Positions 16,757-25,502 of a DNA stretch of 40,342 nucleotides are shown here, piece by piece (within the stretch, counting starts at the first letter, position 1; each line of letters begins with the position of its first letter). The stretch is from contig JAUJNC010000041.1 in NCBI GenBank assembly GCA_030446525.1, positions 1-40,342 of the forward strand, given 5' to 3'. Position numbers and translations under genes: made by a program. The stretch comes from Armatimonadaceae bacterium. GTDB lineage: Bacteria; Armatimonadota; Armatimonadia; Armatimonadales; Armatimonadaceae. The notes under the pieces are model-generated. The model saw only the letters and a program-made list of their open reading frames with translations, did no database searches and was not told the origin of the DNA.

Positions 16757-17770
16757 ATGACGAGGATGATGTCAGAATACGAGACGGAAGACGAGTTCGA
16801 AGGCGAGTTCGAGTGGGAAGACGAGTTCGAATGGGAGGACGAGGGGAGAGCGAAGAGTTCTTCCGCAGCATCGCCGCGCGCTGGCCCGGCGGCCGCGTCC
16901 TCGCCCACACCGCGCCGCGTGGGGCAGACTGCAGCGCGGGCCGCAGCGCGGGCCGCGTCCTCGCCCACACCGCGCCGCGCGGGGCTGTCCGCCGCGCGCA
17001 CGGCGGTGGGTGGCCTGGGCGGCATCGGCGGGGCTATAGGTGGCGCGCCCGGTTCGCGCGGGGCGACGGCGGGCGGCGCGCTGGGCGCAGCGCTCGGCAG
17101 CGTCCTGACCGACATGCTCCCGCAGCAGGAAGCGGAATGGGAGTTCGAGAGCGAATGGGAGGTCAACCCGCTTAGCGCCGCGTACCCGGACATGCGCAAC
17201 CCTGGCCCGGCCAACCCGGTCCGGCGGGTCTACCCCGACGCCCTGATGGAGCATCTGGGCCACGCCGCCGCTCAGGCCGAATCGGAGGCGGAAGCCGAGG
17301 CGTTCATCGGCGCGCTCGTTCCGATGGCCGCCCGCCTCCTGCCGCGCGTCGCCCCGACGCTCCTGCGCGCCGCGCCGCAGTTGGTTAGCGGCGTCACGAA
17401 CGTGGCCCGCACGCTGCGCAAGAATCCGGCCACGCGCCCGCTCGTGCGGATGCTGCCGACGGTGGTGCGCCGCACCGCCGCCAGCCTGGCACAGCAGACG
17501 GGGCAGGGGCAGCCTGTCGGTCCGCGTCAGGCGGTACAGACGTTGGCGCGGCAGACCGCACAGGTGATCGGAAGCCCGCAGCAGTGCGCCCGCGCCTGGC
17601 AGCGCTCGCGCGCCCTGGACCGGCGCTACCACCAGGCCGCGCAGAGCGGGGGGCGCGCCGCCGCCGCCGCGCGCGCTGTCGCGCGGCGCGTCTCCGCCAC
17701 CGCCGCTCCGGGCAGAATGCCCGCTTCTGGAGCAGGGATGGGTGTCGGCGCCGGCCCCGGTGGCCGGTGA
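16757..17770 (+). CDS. Acidic aromatic-repeat protein, paralog 2
   Basis: The likely start is ATG 16757 or 16766 (MMSEYETEDEFEGEFEWEDE). Open frame to 16640 lacks the family pattern. An acidic aromatic N-terminus, partly with Trp, is followed by a Gly-rich zipper-like stretch (GGLGGIGGAIGGAPGSRG), a second short acidic run (EAEWEFESEWEV) and a C-terminal helical domain. That domain aligns with paralog 1: EAEAEAFIGA, KNPATRPLVRMLPTVVRRTA, GSPQQCARAWQRS. Two compensating shifts around 16845-16880 are likely, since the neighbouring frame reads ESEEFFRSIA there, matching EEFLRRIA of paralog 1. A 60-bp tandem unit adds 20 residues. No signal peptide. Tandem duplication of one ancestral gene is clear; function is not known. 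Confidence 0.7.
   Translation: MTRMMSEYETEDEFEGEFEWEDEFEWEDEGRAKSSSAASPRAGPAAASSPTPRRVGQTAARAAARAASSPTPRRAGLSAARTAVGGLGGIGGAIGGAPGSRGATAGGALGAALGSVLTDMLPQQEAEWEFESEWEVNPLSAAYPDMRNPGPANPVRRVYPDALMEHLGHAAAQAESEAEAEAFIGALVPMAARLLPRVAPTLLRAAPQLVSGVTNVARTLRKNPATRPLVRMLPTVVRRTAASLAQQTGQGQPVGPRQAVQTLARQTAQVIGSPQQCARAWQRSRALDRRYHQAAQSGGRAAAAARAVARRVSATAAPGRMPASGAGMGVGAGPGGR
16891..16984 (+). repeat. 60-bp period tandem repeat inside paralog 2
   Basis: A 34-bp block beginning GGCCGCGTCCTCGCCCACAC at 16891-16924 recurs at 16951-16984 with one change (T16920 versus C16980). The spacing of exactly 60 bp keeps frame and duplicates about 20 residues (ASSPTPRR). Confidence 0.8.
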
Positions 17771-17866
17771 CCGAGGCCCGGGTAGTGCCGCAGGGCACGC
17801 AGCGCCGTGCGCGCCGCCTGCAATGACGCGATGACACGGTGACCGGGAACCGGATTGGGGCAAAAC

Positions 17867-19312
17867 ATGGGCACGAACGGAACCGCGCACAATTTAAGGG
17901 GCATGAGGACAGCGCCCCCGGACCTGTCGCACATCCTGAGCGCCCCCGGCGAGACGCGGCGGCGGGGTGCGCGCCCGGGCAAGCCGGCCTTGATCGGCGG
18001 GACGGAAAGGGCCGCCGCCGGTGGGCCACGGCCCGCGGCGGCGTCCCGGCCTGCACCCTCGGCGCTCCAGCCCTGGCTGCGCGCGCAGTCCGTCAACGTC
18101 ACACGCCACGCCGCCGCGCTGCGCCCGTTCCGGCGCGACGAGTTCGGGACCGGCGCTGTCGCGCCCACCGAGGCGCACCTTCGCGCCGCCAACGAGCTGC
18201 TAAGTCTGCTGCGCGCCGACCTGCTCCGAAAAACCGGCCTCGTGACGAATGCCGTCGCTGCGGCCCAGGCGGAACCGGAGCGCCGTGCTCTGCTCGGGCG
18301 CCTCATGCGTCTCAAGGAGCAGGCGCATGAGCACGTGCGGCGCGTTGAGCAGATCTGGGACTTCTACTTCGAGCTGTTCGGCCAGCGTCAGTCCCCGTTC
18401 GGACCGTGGCTGCTGTCCTGCGACCGGATCGCACTCGACTGTTACCAGGCCGCCTACATGGGGCTGGGCGCAGCCCGTTCGATCCCGGCCCCGCCGCCCT
18501 TTTCTTACATGCGGACCGGCTTCTCCCCGGCCACCTTCCGGCGGGGCATCCCGCTGCGGCGGCTGGGGCGGCAGCTCAACCCGTTTCCGCTGATCCAGTT
18601 GCCCTACCACCGACTCGTGAACCCATGGACGCTCGGCGCGGTCCTGCACGAGGTCGGCCACAACCTCCACAACGACCTGGGGCTGGCCCGTGCCGTCCCA
18701 CAGGCCATCGGGCAGGCGCTCTTGAATGCCGGGCTGGGGCGGGACGTGGCTGCCATCTGGGTCCGTTGGAACCGGGAAACGTTCGCCGACCTGATCGGCC
18801 TGCTGCTAGGCGGCCCGGCGATCGTCGGGTCGCTCTTAGACGTGATCGGGCGCGGGCGGGAAACCGTCGTCACCTACAGCCCGCGCGGGCCGCACCCGAC
18901 GCCCTACCTGCGCGCCTTCATCAGCTTTGAGCTGCTGGCGCGGATAGGCTTCCCGGAGCAGGCCGGGCAATACCGGCAGCTGTGGACGCGCTTGTACCCG
19001 GACCCGCGCCGGGGCAGCCTGCCGCCCCGCCTGCTGGATACGTTCCCCGAGGCGAAGCGGCTCGTCGTGGACGCGATCTGTTACCAACCCTACCCGTCGC
19101 TCGGCAACAAGAGCCTGGCGCAGGTTGTCCGGTTCGCGCCCAAGGAGCAGCAGATGGTCGAGGAGGCCGCCGCCCGGCTCGCCAGCGGGACCGATCCGGG
19201 CGTGATCCCGGAGCGCCTTCTCATCGGCGCGGCCCGGCACGCCCTCGACCGGCGTCTCGCCCGTCCCGGCGTTATCACAGAAAATTTTTATAAAGAGTTG
19301 GCAAGGAGGTAG
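17867..19312 (+). CDS. HExxH (gluzincin-type) metallopeptidase-like protein
   Basis: About 481 residues. The basic, Pro/Ala-rich first 90 residues look disordered. The core holds LHEVGHNLH near residue 261, the zinc-binding HExxH, and 42 residues later WNRETFADLIGLLLGG, whose Glu and Asp match the third-ligand helix of gluzincins. After it, SPRGPHPTPYLRAFISFEL resembles helices packing on such active sites. No signal peptide and no transmembrane leader, unusual for a protease of this kind. The start is ATG 17867; a TTG at 17855 and an ATG at 17903 are alternatives. The gene is intact in a damaged area. Its stop is 5 nt before the next start. It may process other cluster proteins or be a delivered effector; both are inference. 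Confidence 0.7.
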   Translation: MGTNGTAHNLRGMRTAPPDLSHILSAPGETRRRGARPGKPALIGGTERAAAGGPRPAAASRPAPSALQPWLRAQSVNVTRHAAALRPFRRDEFGTGAVAPTEAHLRAANELLSLLRADLLRKTGLVTNAVAAAQAEPERRALLGRLMRLKEQAHEHVRRVEQIWDFYFELFGQRQSPFGPWLLSCDRIALDCYQAAYMGLGAARSIPAPPPFSYMRTGFSPATFRRGIPLRRLGRQLNPFPLIQLPYHRLVNPWTLGAVLHEVGHNLHNDLGLARAVPQAIGQALLNAGLGRDVAAIWVRWNRETFADLIGLLLGGPAIVGSLLDVIGRGRETVVTYSPRGPHPTPYLRAFISFELLARIGFPEQAGQYRQLWTRLYPDPRRGSLPPRLLDTFPEAKRLVVDAICYQPYPSLGNKSLAQVVRFAPKEQQMVEEAAARLASGTDPGVIPERLLIGAARHALDRRLARPGVITENFYKELARR

Positions 19313-19317
19313 CGGAC

Positions 19318-19928
19318 ATGGCCCTGCACGAGGCGATGGCCGCGCTCGTCGAGAAGGTCGCGGTGTTGGAGCAGGCGCTGGACGACGTCGTCTGGGCGGT
19401 CGAGCAGGGGCAGCCGCCTCAGGGCGGCGGTCACGCCCTCGCGGACCGGTACGAGAACGACGCGGGCGATCTCAGAGATCTGGGGCGGCAGGCGCGCGAG
19501 GCCGCCGTCCTGGGCTGGGAGGCGCTCGCGGCAGCCAGGGGCATCCCTCCGAAGACGCCCGGGAGGCCGCGCGGCAGGCGTCGCTGCGCTGCCAGGACAC
19601 GCTGTACGAGGCGCAGGAACTCTTCCATACCGAACTTACGAGCTTCCCGTCCCTGAGGGCTCTGGAGACTTTGGCCCGGGAGCGCAGGCAGCCCTGGGAA
19701 CCGTGGGTGCGCGGGGTCCGCGACGCGCTGGAGCACGGCGCGCCCGCGCTTGCCGGCGCGCTTCGATCACTGTCGCCGTGCTGGCGGGAGGCGACCGCAC
19801 CGCCGGCGCGCCCCATCGTCCTGGCGCACGTCACCGCCACCGCGGCTACGGCGGCGCGCCGGCGCGGCTTCTCCGATGCCGCCGGTGAAGGCCGCCGACC
19901 CGCCGACGGGGAGAGCGCCGGAACGTAA
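19318..19928 (+). CDS. Unknown helical protein, one frameshift
   Basis: ATG 19318 has AAGGAGG at 19303-19309, overlapping the stop region of the metallopeptidase gene, so the two are likely coupled. The protein starts ALHEAMAALVEKVAVLEQAL, a probable coiled coil. At a GGGG run near 19545 the frame changes to HPSEDAREAARQASLRCQDT, LYEAQELFHTELTSFPSLRA and LETLARERRQPWEPWVRGV. It ends at 19928 after an Ala-rich stretch. About 202 residues when corrected. No known domain, signal or motif recognised; it could be a chaperone or adaptor for its neighbours, which is a guess from size and position. Confidence 0.55.
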
Positions 19929-19985
19929 GCGCAGGGGCGAACCCTGTTACGAACTGCCAACAGCACGCACCAAAAGGGGCGAACC

Positions 19986-22900
19986 ATGACACGAAGAAAA
20001 ATCGACGAAGAGCGGCGGCCGGACGCGGAACCCGGGGCGGAGCAGACGCGCGCCGGTGCGCCGGATCCGACTGCGAAGGTCCCGGCGGTGGCCGAGCGCG
20101 CGCCGGGGGACACACCGACGGCCGCAGGGGGTATCGGCGGTCGATCCACGGAGGACGTGGACGCCATCGAAGCCGGCAGTTTTCTCGCCGAGCGAATGCC
20201 TATGAAAGCGGAAGAGGAAGAAGACTTACATACCTCGGTGACGCGGGAGGAGATCGAGGCGATCCGCGCCGGCGTGGAGCAGGCGCAGCACAGCGCGCAG
20301 AAGGCCCTCGAAGAGGTGGCGGCCTGCCGCGAGGAGATCCGGGACGCGCGCGCCGGCCTTCACGCCGATTTCCAGGAGATCAAGGGGCGCTCACTCTCTG
20401 CTCGCGCAGCCGGAATACAGCCACGCCGTCGCCGCCGGGTACGACGCCCGCCGCGCCGCCGGCTGCCAAGGGCGCCGGCCACGGTGGGCGCAGGGGGCGC
20501 CGCCTCCGGAGCTACCCGCGCGCCGCGTTCGTCTACGGGCGGGGACAGACGGAACCCTGTGAACCGGAGCCACCCCACGATAAGCCCGACCTGGGGACAG
20601 TCCAGATCGCCCAGCCGTGCCAGGAGGTGGCGCCCCAGCCGGAACCGTGCGGGGACGGGAGTTTCGTCGCCGTGTTGCGTTGCGCCGGGCCACAGGGAGA
20701 TCAGCCCGTTGCCCAATCGTCCGTTCTTCTGCACTCGCTGCCCTACGACCCCTGCAGCGAGGCGCGCTGCATCCAGACGAATGACCAGGGCCGAATCGAG
20801 CAGGCGTTGCCGCCTGGAAAGTACATGATGGAGATGGACGAGGTGATCGCCGCCGACGGTCGGCCCCGCCTTCGGCTCGCCCCGCAGTTCCCGGACGTGC
20901 TCCAGTTCGAGGTGTTTTCCGAGCGGGTGACAGACATCGGCGTGGTGCGCTACACGATTGCGGGGGGCGCGATCACCGGCACGCTCTTCGTGGACCGAAA
21001 CCGGACGGGCACGCCCTCCGGCAATCCGGGGGCATCGCGAACGAGCAGGTCGTTCTGCGCAACCTCGATACCGGCGAGACACGGGTGACCACCACGGACG
21101 GGCAGGGCATCTACCGGTTCCTCGATCTGCCCCGGCGCGCTACGCGATCGACACCCAGCCGCGCGTGGATGTCCGGGAGCGCCACCTTGGCGAGGAACGC
21201 TGCGCCGCGCCTCGCTCGGCGGTGGGGCGATCCACATCAACGGGGAAACGAATGGATCGAGGACGTCGCCTACCGCTCGCTCGGCGGCGAGATCCGGGGC
21301 ATGGTCTTCTTCGACAGTGACGCGGGGGGAGATCTGTTCGAGGAGGGCGGCATCGCGGGCATCCGCGTCGCCCTCGATGGCCGCGATGGCTTCCACGAGA
21401 CCTTCGACACGCTGCCGGGCGGCACGTACATCTTCTCGGATCTTGCACCCGGCGACTACGTCCTCAGCTTCCCGAGCGACCAGCGGACCGGACGAGCACC
21501 CGGATGGCCTGTCCCTGTCCGAACGGGCGAAGGCGGCGCGGACTGTTCACGTCGAGGCGGGCCAGTCCGTACCCGTGGCTCCGGTCGGCTACCAGCCTGG
21601 CCGCACGCCATCGAGGGGCACGTCACGAACGAGGACGACTCGACGCGGCGGGCGTGCTCGTCACGGTGCTGGACAGGGGGGCGGTCACGTGGTAAGCCAT
21701 GCGGTGACCGACAACGAAGGCCGCTACCGGATCGATGTTCCGCCGGGCCAGTACACGGTCCGCTTCCTGGAGGCGCCGGACGGTCAGCGCGTCTTCGCGC
21801 CCGACGAGGCGCGGATTGCCGTGAACTCCGTTGTCGTCCGGAACGCGCGGGGTTCGGCGGCGGGGCCGGGGCGGTGCGGGCCGGGGCGGTAGCGGCCTTT
21901 TGCCGCCGGCGGGGGCCGGGCCTTCCCGAACGTCACCGAGGCCGTGGGCGACATCGCCGCCTACATGCCCACCGGCACGGACGTGGGCGGGTACGCCGTC
22001 GTCCGGGGCGGGCAGCGCCGCGCTGACCGGCGCCGCGCCCGCGCTCGACACGGTGGTGGACCGGGCGCTCATGGCCGTGCTGGGCCGGCGGCTGCGCCGA
22101 ACGACCCCAAAGCGTTCAAGGCGTCGCTGGAGCGCGCCTTCACCGTCAAGGTAGATGCGGAGGGCAACCGGACGATCACCCCTCGCCGCGCCCTATGCGG
22201 TCCAGACCGAACTGGGCGGCATGATCAGCGGGGCGCAGGCCAGCCTGTACCAGCGCGCCCAGAGCGCCCTGGAAGACATCTTGCCACTGCTTCGTAACCT
22301 GAAGCCCCTGAAAACGGACGCCGACGAGGAGGACATGGAGGCCGCGCGCTCGATCTTCCAAACCGGCATCACCGCACTGGTCGAGGAGATGGGCAAGGAC
22401 ACCGGCCCTATCGTTCTGCGCGTAGATACGCTCTTCAATCTGTTGTCCGGGACAGGCTTGGGCGAGATCGAGGAAACCTTCGGCCTGAATAGCGACAGTT
22501 ACAACACCGTAGACGAGGAGCGGCGGAATACCGACTTTTTCGTGATCCGCGACACCATCACGGGGCTGGAAGCGGCGCGAAACAGTTCCGCGACAGCCTG
22601 ACCGGAGGGTCGGGGGACAGAAGCCGCCGCTGGGCTGGTGGTCCTGCTGGGCAACGCCCTGTCCACGGTCGCAGAGCAGGTGACCGAGGTGGAGGCGGCG
22701 ATGAACGCCGTGGCGCTTGGGCCGATGGAGCGGCGGACGGTCCAGATCACGTTCCTCGCCGATGTGGTCGTGGCCGGGCCGGTCTCCATCGCCGACCTGC
22801 TGGAATGGGTGCGCGGGGTGGCGACGGAGGAGGACGCAACCTCATCTACGAGGGCGGGCGGCGGGGCGTACAGGGCGCAGTTGTTGCCGACGATCGAGAA

Positions 22901-23038
22901 CCTGCAACGCCTGACGGAGGGCGCGTCGCGGGCCGAAAACACGCACACCGGCTTTACTCGCGAGCGTGTTCGCCGCAGCCTGCGCGAGCCTGGCCGAGCA
23001 GATTGGCATCGTCGAGCGCCTGATCGCGGCGCTGTAAG
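19986..23038 (+). CDS. Large Cna-B/SdrD-like repeat protein with helical C-terminal half, many frameshifts
   Basis: ATG 19986 follows AAAAGGGG. The N-terminus is charged with a coiled coil (VTREEIEAIRAGVEQAQHSA). After a shift near 20395 come AFVYGRGQTEPCEPEPPHDK and QPEPCGDGSFVAVLRC. Beta-sandwich repeats of the Cna-B or carboxypeptidase-regulatory type follow: GAITGTLFVDRNRTGTPSGN, then LDTGETRVTTTDGQGIYRFL; LGGEIRGMVFFDSDAGGD with GGTYIFSDLAPGDYVLSFPS; and IEGHVTNEDDS with VSHAVTDNEGRYRIDVPPGQ and YTVRFLEAP. From about 21930 it is helical (NVTEAVGDIAAYMPTG, SLYQRAQSALEDILPLLRNL, MEAARSIFQTGITALVEEMG) and it ends LASVFAAACASLAEQIGIVE at TAA 23038. At least eight shifts. It may be two genes, but no good internal start was seen. 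No signal or sorting motif. Possibly a stalk, spike or adhesin. Confidence 0.5.
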
Positions 23039-23062
23039 CCGGGGGGCGAAATGAGGGCGGAT

Positions 23063-24233
23063 ATGGCAACCTATGATGAAAGCGTAAATTTCCAGGACTT
23101 CAAGGGGCACGCCTCGGAACTGGCGAGCGAGCAGTTGGGGCCGAGCCGCTACGTCTACCCAGGCCTGGACGCCGCGCTGACCGACCGCATCGGCCATCTC
23201 GCGGAAGCGGCGGAGGAACCTGAACGGGACTGATGGGCATGATGGGGGTTTGGCCAGCCTGATCGGCATCGGCCCGAACGCCGCCGAAGGCCTGGAAAAG
23301 ACCTACCTGCCGCCCGGCGTCGTGCCCTACGACGGACGGTCACGTCGAGCGCGTGCTGGCGATCGCTATCTCGGCCATCTACCAGCACGAGCGCATCGGC
23401 GTCTTCCGCGTCATGCGCAAGCGCTGGAGCTGGTCCGGGCGGGCGCGATCCGGCTTTCATCCGGCCCGGGCGCCTACGCGCTTTACCAGTTCGACCGGCG
23501 CGAGGTGCTGCGCTTCACGCGCAACGATCGGCTGTCGGCCTACTGCCGGGCCTTTGGTTACTGCGCCCGGCCCGCGCCCCCAAGCGGCCGCGCAAACACG
23601 GACTTCCACCGGATGTTCACACACTTCAACAACCAGGTCGCCCTGTACTGGCGCGACAAGCGCATCAGTGACGTGATCCGCGAGCGCGCCTACGATCCCT
23701 CGTTCGGCAGCGTCGCCATCGTGCGCCGCTCCGGGCTGGATCTCAGGAACAACCTGAAGTTCACCTCCTACGGCCACCTGAACGTGCTGCGCGTCGAGGT
23801 GATGCAGCTCCTCAAGGAAGCGTTCGACATCCTGGGTTCGCAGGACGTGCGTCGCATCTTCGGGGCGGAAACGGCCTGGGATGTAGTGGAAGACGTGCTG
23901 ACGCAGCACTTCCGCGAGCGCCTGGTCACCTCGCCGCGCCAACGCATGGCCGTGGCGGGCCGGGAGATACTGCGCTGGCTCGCCCAGCCGCACATCCTGC
24001 GAACCACGCGGGCGCAGTTCGAGTCCCTGCTGCTCCAGATCGCCGAGTACGCCGAGGAGTGGCTGACGAGCGCGCAGTCGCTGGGTCTGGCCGAGCGTGC
24101 AGCGACGCCAGGCGGCATCGCTCAGGATCGCATCCGCCGCGTTCCACCCGCCGCCGTGCCGCCGCCCCCGCCGCCGCGCCGACCCGCCGGGGCACCGTCC
24201 GCCGCCGCGCGCGAGTACGAGTATGAGCTATAG
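23063..24233 (+). CDS. Unknown protein ending in EYEYEL, frameshifted
   Basis: Starts at ATG 23063 (or 23051) as MATYDESVNFQDFKGHASEL. Shifts near 23230, 23335 and 23430 join it to GLASLIGIGPNAAEGLEKTY, VERVLAIAISAIYQHERIGV and a long clean frame from about 23440 (ALYQFDRREVLRFTRN, FHRMFTHFNNQVALYWRD, HLNVLRVEVMQLLKEAFDIL, LRTTRAQFESLLLQIAEYAE). A proline-rich tail (PPPPPPRRPAG) leads to the last residues REYEYEL. That ending resembles the acidic aromatic repeats of the first two cluster genes. The gene overlaps the next by 11 nt. Corrected length about 390 residues. Largely helical, no signal peptide, no known domain recognised. Confidence 0.6.
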
Positions 24234-24654
24234 CCGCGGCGAGACCGAGCTGGAGGAGCTGCTCCGGGAGGTGGACGAAGTCGCCCGAAGCAGCAGCGCC
24301 CCCGGCGACGAGGACGACGATGGGGACGACCCGGCGTGGGAACCCTACTGGGCGGCGTGGCGGTCGCTGCCCCTCCGGGTCCGCGACTGGCTGCTCTGGG
24401 CGGCACCAGGCTGGTACGTGCTGCCCGCGGGTCCGTTCCGCCGCCTGTTGCTCTATGCGGCGGGCCTGATCGTCTGGTCCGGCCTGCCGCCGCGGGCGGC
24501 GCTGCTCCGCGCCGGGACGGGGCTGCGTCTGCCCCCGCCGCGCCGCGGCGCGCGGATCGCTTCCCGCCGGTGGCCCCGGCCACGTCCCTGGCGCTTGCGG
24601 CCGGCCCTCCGGCGAACCGGTGGCTTCCGGCCCGTGCTGCGGCGACGGCGCTGA
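24223..24654 (+). CDS. Unknown protein with GETELEELL leader and Arg/Trp-rich tail
   Basis: The 143-residue frame starts with ATG 24223, inside the end of the previous gene, so translation is coupled. It opens MSYSRGETELEELLREVDEV, the leader pattern shared with the next two genes. An acidic linker (GDEDDDGDD) leads to an aromatic segment WEPYWAAWRSLPLRVRDWLL. Next is a hydrophobic stretch (FRRLLLYAAGLIVWSGL) that could be a membrane helix. The tail is strongly basic, with RIASRRWPRPRPWRLRPALR and an RRRR end. Opposite charge at the two ends and a hydrophobic middle suggest a membrane-active protein, but no family is recognised. A degraded copy of its 3' part lies at 25320-25490. Confidence 0.65.
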   Translation: MSYSRGETELEELLREVDEVARSSSAPGDEDDDGDDPAWEPYWAAWRSLPLRVRDWLLWAAPGWYVLPAGPFRRLLLYAAGLIVWSGLPPRAALLRAGTGLRLPPPRRGARIASRRWPRPRPWRLRPALRRTGGFRPVLRRRR

Positions 24655-24674
24655 CGGGGCATAAGGAGAAACGG

Positions 24675-25319
24675 ATGAACGCTGTACCGCAGGGCGAGGC
24701 GGAATTGGAGCAGTTTCTGGAACAGTTGAACCAAGCGATCTACGCGGCATCGCAGAGTAGGCTGGCAGGCCCAGGGCAGCCCCCGATAGACCGCGAGCGC
24801 GCCGTTCGCCTGAACCGCAGTTATGCGAGCGGTCCCAACATCCTCCTTAGTGACGCCGCCGTTTTTCCCTACCTGCAACCGGCGGCCCGGGATGCGCTGT
24901 ACAAGGCGGTGGCGCAGCGTGGACAGCCTATCATGATCACCTCGGCGTATCGCACCGTGGCGCAGCAGCGCCTTCTGTGGCTCCAGTTAGACCGGGGGAT
25001 CTGCGGCAGGACTCGAGTAGCGACGCCGGGAACCAGCAACCATGAAGGTGGGCTTGCGCTCGACGTTGCGGACCCCGATGGCTGGAAGCCGTATCTGGAG
25101 AGCTACGGATGGAAGAAGCTCGTTTCGACCACGGATCTCGTCCACTTCGACTTCTGGGGGGGCGGGACTGTCAACGGCATCGGCAAGATCGGCGTGCAGG
25201 CGTTCCAGCGCCTGTGGAACAAACACAACCCGACCGATCCGATCGCGGAGGACGGGTCATTCGGGCCGCAAACCGGGCTACGGCTGGACAATTCGCCCGC
25301 CGAGGGTTTTCCGCTTTAA
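24675..25319 (+). CDS. VanY/M15-type D-Ala-D-Ala carboxypeptidase-like protein with peptidoglycan-binding domain
   Basis: A 214-residue protein starting at ATG 24675 after AAGGAGAA. It begins with the shared leader GEAELEQFLEQLNQAI. The peptidase core has TSAYRTVAQQ near residue 80, SNHEGGLALDVAD near 119-131 (zinc His and Asp of the SxHxxGxAxD motif) and LVHFDFWGG near 155 (third zinc His). Residues about 170-205 (VQAFQRLWNKHNP, DGSFGPQTGLRL) form a peptidoglycan-binding-1 repeat. Such enzymes trim peptidoglycan stem peptides. Normal family members are exported by a Sec signal; here the start is the acidic leader instead. It must therefore act by another delivery route, after lysis, or on incoming wall material. 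The gene is intact. Confidence 0.85.
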   Translation: MNAVPQGEAELEQFLEQLNQAIYAASQSRLAGPGQPPIDRERAVRLNRSYASGPNILLSDAAVFPYLQPAARDALYKAVAQRGQPIMITSAYRTVAQQRLLWLQLDRGICGRTRVATPGTSNHEGGLALDVADPDGWKPYLESYGWKKLVSTTDLVHFDFWGGGTVNGIGKIGVQAFQRLWNKHNPTDPIAEDGSFGPQTGLRLDNSPAEGFPL

Positions 25320-25490
25320 CACTGTGGCGGGTGCTGCCCGCCGGTCCGTTCCGCCGCCTGCTGCCCTACGCGACGCACGGATCGCCTTCCGGCGATGGCC
25401 CCGGCCGCGCCCCTGGCGCCCGCGGGCATCCCTCCGGCGGCCCGGGCTCGGTGGCTTCCGGTCGCGACGTTTGTGCTGAGGCCGATACTT
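25320..25490 (+). repeat. Degraded partial duplication of the upstream gene's 3' end
   Basis: Sequence after the VanY stop repeats parts of 24410-24655. GTGCTGCCCG is followed by GGTCCGTTCCGCCGCCTG in both places, then a piece of about 60-70 bp is missing, then similar runs encode RIAFRRWPRPRPWRPRASLR here and RIASRRWPRPRPWRLRPALR there. It is not in an open gene. It shows that the Arg-rich coding unit was copied to a second tagged gene's 3' side. Confidence 0.7.
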
Positions 25491-25502
25491 GGGGAGAGAA
25501 CG

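Noticed and set aside
17855..17867. TTG 17855 as start of the metallopeptidase
   Set aside because: ATG 17867 lies just downstream with a G-rich site at better spacing; neither choice changes the domain.
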